NCBI GenBank assembly: GCA_024401025.1
Contig: JAKSLV010000016.1
Location: 1 to 34,592, forward strand
Direction: 5' to 3'
DNA from: Bacteroidales bacterium
GTDB lineage: Bacteria; Bacteroidota; Bacteroidia; Bacteroidales; UBA3824
DNA: 34,592 nucleotides
Shown here: positions 32,815 through 34,592 of the stretch, piece by piece
Layout: each line of letters starts with the position of its first letter
Position numbering within the stretch: the first letter of the stretch is position 1
Notes under the pieces: model-generated
What the model was told of the DNA's origin: nothing
What the model saw: the letters and a program-made list of their open reading frames with translations, nothing else
Database searches by the model: none
Program-made: the position numbers and the translations under genes

Positions 32815-34218
32815 TTATCTGAAGCTTCCTGATGCTGGCTCCTCCAATATCATGGCGTTCTTGCAGATGTCTGGTTTGCCCTGGGTGTCAATGTATTGCA
32901 GCATCAGGGCACTGGCCTTTTGCCCGCTCTTGGCTATGGCGCCTCCCGATGCCAGCTCCAGCGCCTTGGCCAGAAGCGGCTCGCTGATGCTGCCCAGCGG
33001 TTCCATGTAGGTGTCGTCCATGGGGAAATCGGGCATTATGCCCTGGGCGAAATCCATCTGCCCACGCGAGTTCTCGCTTGCGCCCACGCACAGGTACAGA
33101 CACCATTCCTTGTAGGGGATGCCCAGTGGATCGTAGCCCCTGTCTACGTTGTCGTTTATCAGCAGGCATGATGTGAATTTTCCGTATGTGCGCGCGCCTA
33201 TGGTGGTTACATTTATATAAGGCCTCAGCCCCGATATCAGCTGCTCGCTGGCGCTTGCCGTCCTTTGCGACGTTATCACGTATATGTTTTGCAGGTTTCC
33301 CAGCCTTACGTCGGTTTTCACAAACTTCCGCTTGTCGAAATCCTCGCCATACATGTCCAGGTATTGCTGGCTCATGAAGGAGTTGTAGCGCGTTTTCAGG
33401 AACACCTCGCCTTCCATGATGCCGGGCAGCAGCATGGATGCCACGGTGTCCATGGTGTTGGCGTATCCGCCGCCGTTCATCCTCAGGTCCAGTATCAGGT
33501 TGCTGATGCTTTCGTCCGTTAGCCTGCTGATGCTGTCCCTGAGGGCCTGGGTGCTGCGCGTGAACGAGTTGTAGAGTATGTATGCGGTTTTGTTGAAGGT
33601 CTTGGCTATCTGCACCGGGGGTATGTCCATTTCTATCTGGGTGATCTGATGCTGCTCTGCATTGCGTGTGTTTACGCTCCAATGGCCGCTGATATCTGTC
33701 TCCAGACTGCCGAACGTGTATGTGGCCGAGCCAAGAGCCATGAGTTCCTGGTAGTTTTCCCTTGTAAGCGCGGTGCCGTTCACCTTTGTGAGCACCTGTC
33801 CGCGCCTGATGCCTGCCTTGCCGGCTGGCGAATCCTGATACACGTATTCCACAATGCCCACCACGTCGTTCTCGTAAAGGCTCATGCGCATCTCCATGCC
33901 GCTGGTAACGTATTGGTTGTTCAGCTGCTTGGTGAGGCTGGAGTAGTTGCTGTACACCCTGGAGAATCTGTCGTCGGGGTGCCGCCACGAATCGAACAGC
34001 TGGGCCGGGCTGGCGTATTTGCTGTATGTTACCCGTTCGGGCACTTGTTGGTTCCATAAGTACATGGTTTCCGAGCAGTCGTGTACAAACTTCCAGATAG
34101 TGAAGTCGTTGTTGCCTTCCCTCACGTCGTACGGGTCGGGGTCGTAGATGTCGTGGCAGGAGCATAGAGCTGATGCCGCCATTATCGCTGTGGCCAGTTT
34201 GTATATAGTCCTCTTCAT
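32815..34218 (-). CDS. S41-family (C-terminal processing) peptidase, lipoprotein
   Basis: A 467-residue predicted lipoprotein; the ATG at 34218 starts MKRTIYKLATAIMAASALCS with lipobox LCSC (lipidated Cys21), whereas the upstream in-frame ATG at 34269 gives a polar extension before it. A PDZ domain lies at ~110-175 (DSPAGKAGIRRGQVLTKVNG). The S41 core follows, with ISNLILDLRMNGGGYANT and the catalytic Ser322 in TASASEQLISG. The general-base Lys347 is in ARTYGKFT, exactly 25 residues later as in Tsp/Prc. It should cleave misfolded or substrate proteins in the periplasm or at the outer membrane. It is transcribed toward galM but galM has its own promoter, so they are probably separate units. 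Confidence 0.92.
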   Translation of the reverse strand: MKRTIYKLATAIMAASALCSCHDIYDPDPYDVREGNNDFTIWKFVHDCSETMYLWNQQVPERVTYSKYASPAQLFDSWRHPDDRFSRVYSNYSSLTKQLNNQYVTSGMEMRMSLYENDVVGIVEYVYQDSPAGKAGIRRGQVLTKVNGTALTRENYQELMALGSATYTFGSLETDISGHWSVNTRNAEQHQITQIEMDIPPVQIAKTFNKTAYILYNSFTRSTQALRDSISRLTDESISNLILDLRMNGGGYANTMDTVASMLLPGIMEGEVFLKTRYNSFMSQQYLDMYGEDFDKRKFVKTDVRLGNLQNIYVITSQRTASASEQLISGLRPYINVTTIGARTYGKFTSCLLINDNVDRGYDPLGIPYKEWCLYLCVGASENSRGQMDFAQGIMPDFPMDDTYMEPLGSISEPLLAKALELASGGAIAKSGQKASALMLQYIDTQGKPDICKNAMILEEPASGSFR

Positions 34219-34255
34219 TTTTTTATGTTTGGTTTTTGGTGATTGTTTCTGAGTC

Positions 34256-34263
34256 CAAAGATA
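34256..34263 (-). promoter_or_regulatory. -7 box upstream of the S41 protease gene
   Basis: On the minus strand TATCTTTG fits TAnnTTTG, 37 bp before the chosen ATG at 34218. The -33 position has no TTTG. Its place inside the longer open frame supports the shorter start. Confidence 0.5.
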
Positions 34264-34420
34264 CATCAAAACGGGATACGTTGTATCAAGCAGATGAAAA
34301 TTTTAACTGATGCGGTGTTTTCTAGTGCGAAAAACCCGGTAAACATGGCCTTATTAAAAAATTGATAATCAGGCTTGCAAAAAATATTACAAAAAAAGTT
34401 TCAAAAAAGTTGTTGAAAAA

Positions 34421-34452
34421 TTTGCACAATCCGAAAATCCGCCTTACCTTTG
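34421..34452 (+). promoter_or_regulatory. Promoter of tRNA-Gly
   Basis: TTTG (34421-34424), a 20-bp spacer and TACCTTTG (34445-34452) match the Bacteroidota consensus. The tRNA begins 66 bp downstream. Confidence 0.75.
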
Positions 34453-34518
34453 CAGCGCAATCAGGAAAAAAGATTGAGGTTCTTAGAACAGAATGGTCAA
34501 ACAAAAGCACAGTAATCT

Positions 34519-34591
34519 GCGGGAGTAGCTCAGTTGGTAGAGCACAACCTTGCCAAGGTTGGGGTCGCGAGTCCGAGTCTCGTCTCCCGCT
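34519..34591 (+). tRNA. tRNA-Gly (anticodon GCC)
   Basis: A 73-nt cloverleaf. Acceptor stem GCGGGAG (34519-34525) pairs with CTCCCGC (34584-34590), discriminator T34591. The D-loop region is TAGCTCAGTTGGTAGAGCA. The anticodon stem CAACC/GGTTG encloses TTGCCAA with GCC at 34552-34554. The T-arm GCGAG/CTCGT is closed by one G-T wobble, with loop TCCGAGT instead of the commoner TTCGAAT. CCA is not encoded in the one base left before the window edge. More tRNAs may follow outside the window. Confidence 0.95.
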
Positions 34592-34592
34592 C

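Larger units (their letters stand above)
34219..34518. other. 300-bp gap between the S41 gene and tRNA-Gly
   Basis: No open frame with coding character is seen. It holds a minus-strand -7-like TATCTTTG at 34256-34263 (S41 gene, no matching -33), a small GATAC-GTT-GTATC inverted repeat (34275-34287), A-rich stretches around 34380-34420, and the tRNA promoter. Confidence 0.6.

Noticed and set aside
32888-34165. 425-residue minus-strand frame within the S41 protease gene
   Set aside because: It is a shifted frame with Arg/His/Gln-rich composition; the S41 frame has the lipobox, PDZ and catalytic residues.

Overview
The window reads as chromosomal DNA of a member of the Bacteroidales (Bacteroidota). 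The evidence is a SusC/SusD pair, a second TonB-dependent receptor with a carboxypeptidase-regulatory-like domain, a secreted protease ending in a type IX secretion (T9SS) sorting domain, a Bacteroidota-type serine palmitoyltransferase homologue, a DUF2795 protein, and many promoters of the Bacteroidota form TTTG-N19/20-TAnnTTTG. The genus cannot be fixed from sequence alone. Apart from one DUF4143 ATPase locus and several small repeats, nothing looks like a phage, plasmid or IS element.

Left part (1-8.5 kb): the 3' end of an unknown gene; a TonB-dependent receptor; convergent thiD; the sphingolipid-type alpha-oxoamine synthase with its own promoter and terminator; a DUF4143 ATPase preceded by five units of an exact 33-bp tandem array; the decayed C-terminal end of a second ATPase; and highly expressed gapA with a strong terminator. 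Between gapA and the next gene lies a 115-bp imperfect palindrome followed by about 98 bp of heptanucleotide repeats.

Middle part (8.7-18.5 kb): a LysM x3/periplasmic-binding-fold envelope protein on the minus strand, then on the plus strand a T9SS-exported trypsin-like protease and a SusC/SusD pair. The SusCD leader carries an unusual set of GTTAC boxes and a perfect 10-bp inverted repeat around a -7-like box. The order suggests outer-membrane capture of protease products, although this is inference.

Right part (18.6-34.6 kb): a small DUF2795 gene bounded by hairpins; a minus-strand operon of three parvulin/SurA-type proteins (one a lipoprotein) ending in a MoxR AAA+ ATPase; divergent recQ; a minus-strand cluster of a degenerate hybrid histidine kinase, thiL (coupled by an ATGA overlap) and a TPR-transmembrane-SpoIIE phosphatase; galM; an S41 lipoprotein protease; and a tRNA-Gly(GCC) at the right edge.

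The observations most worth following are the 33-bp array in front of the DUF4143 ATPase, the kinase that has lost its phospho-acceptor histidine yet sits with thiL and a SpoIIE phosphatase, the giant palindrome beside gapA, and the GTTAC-box region upstream of susCD.
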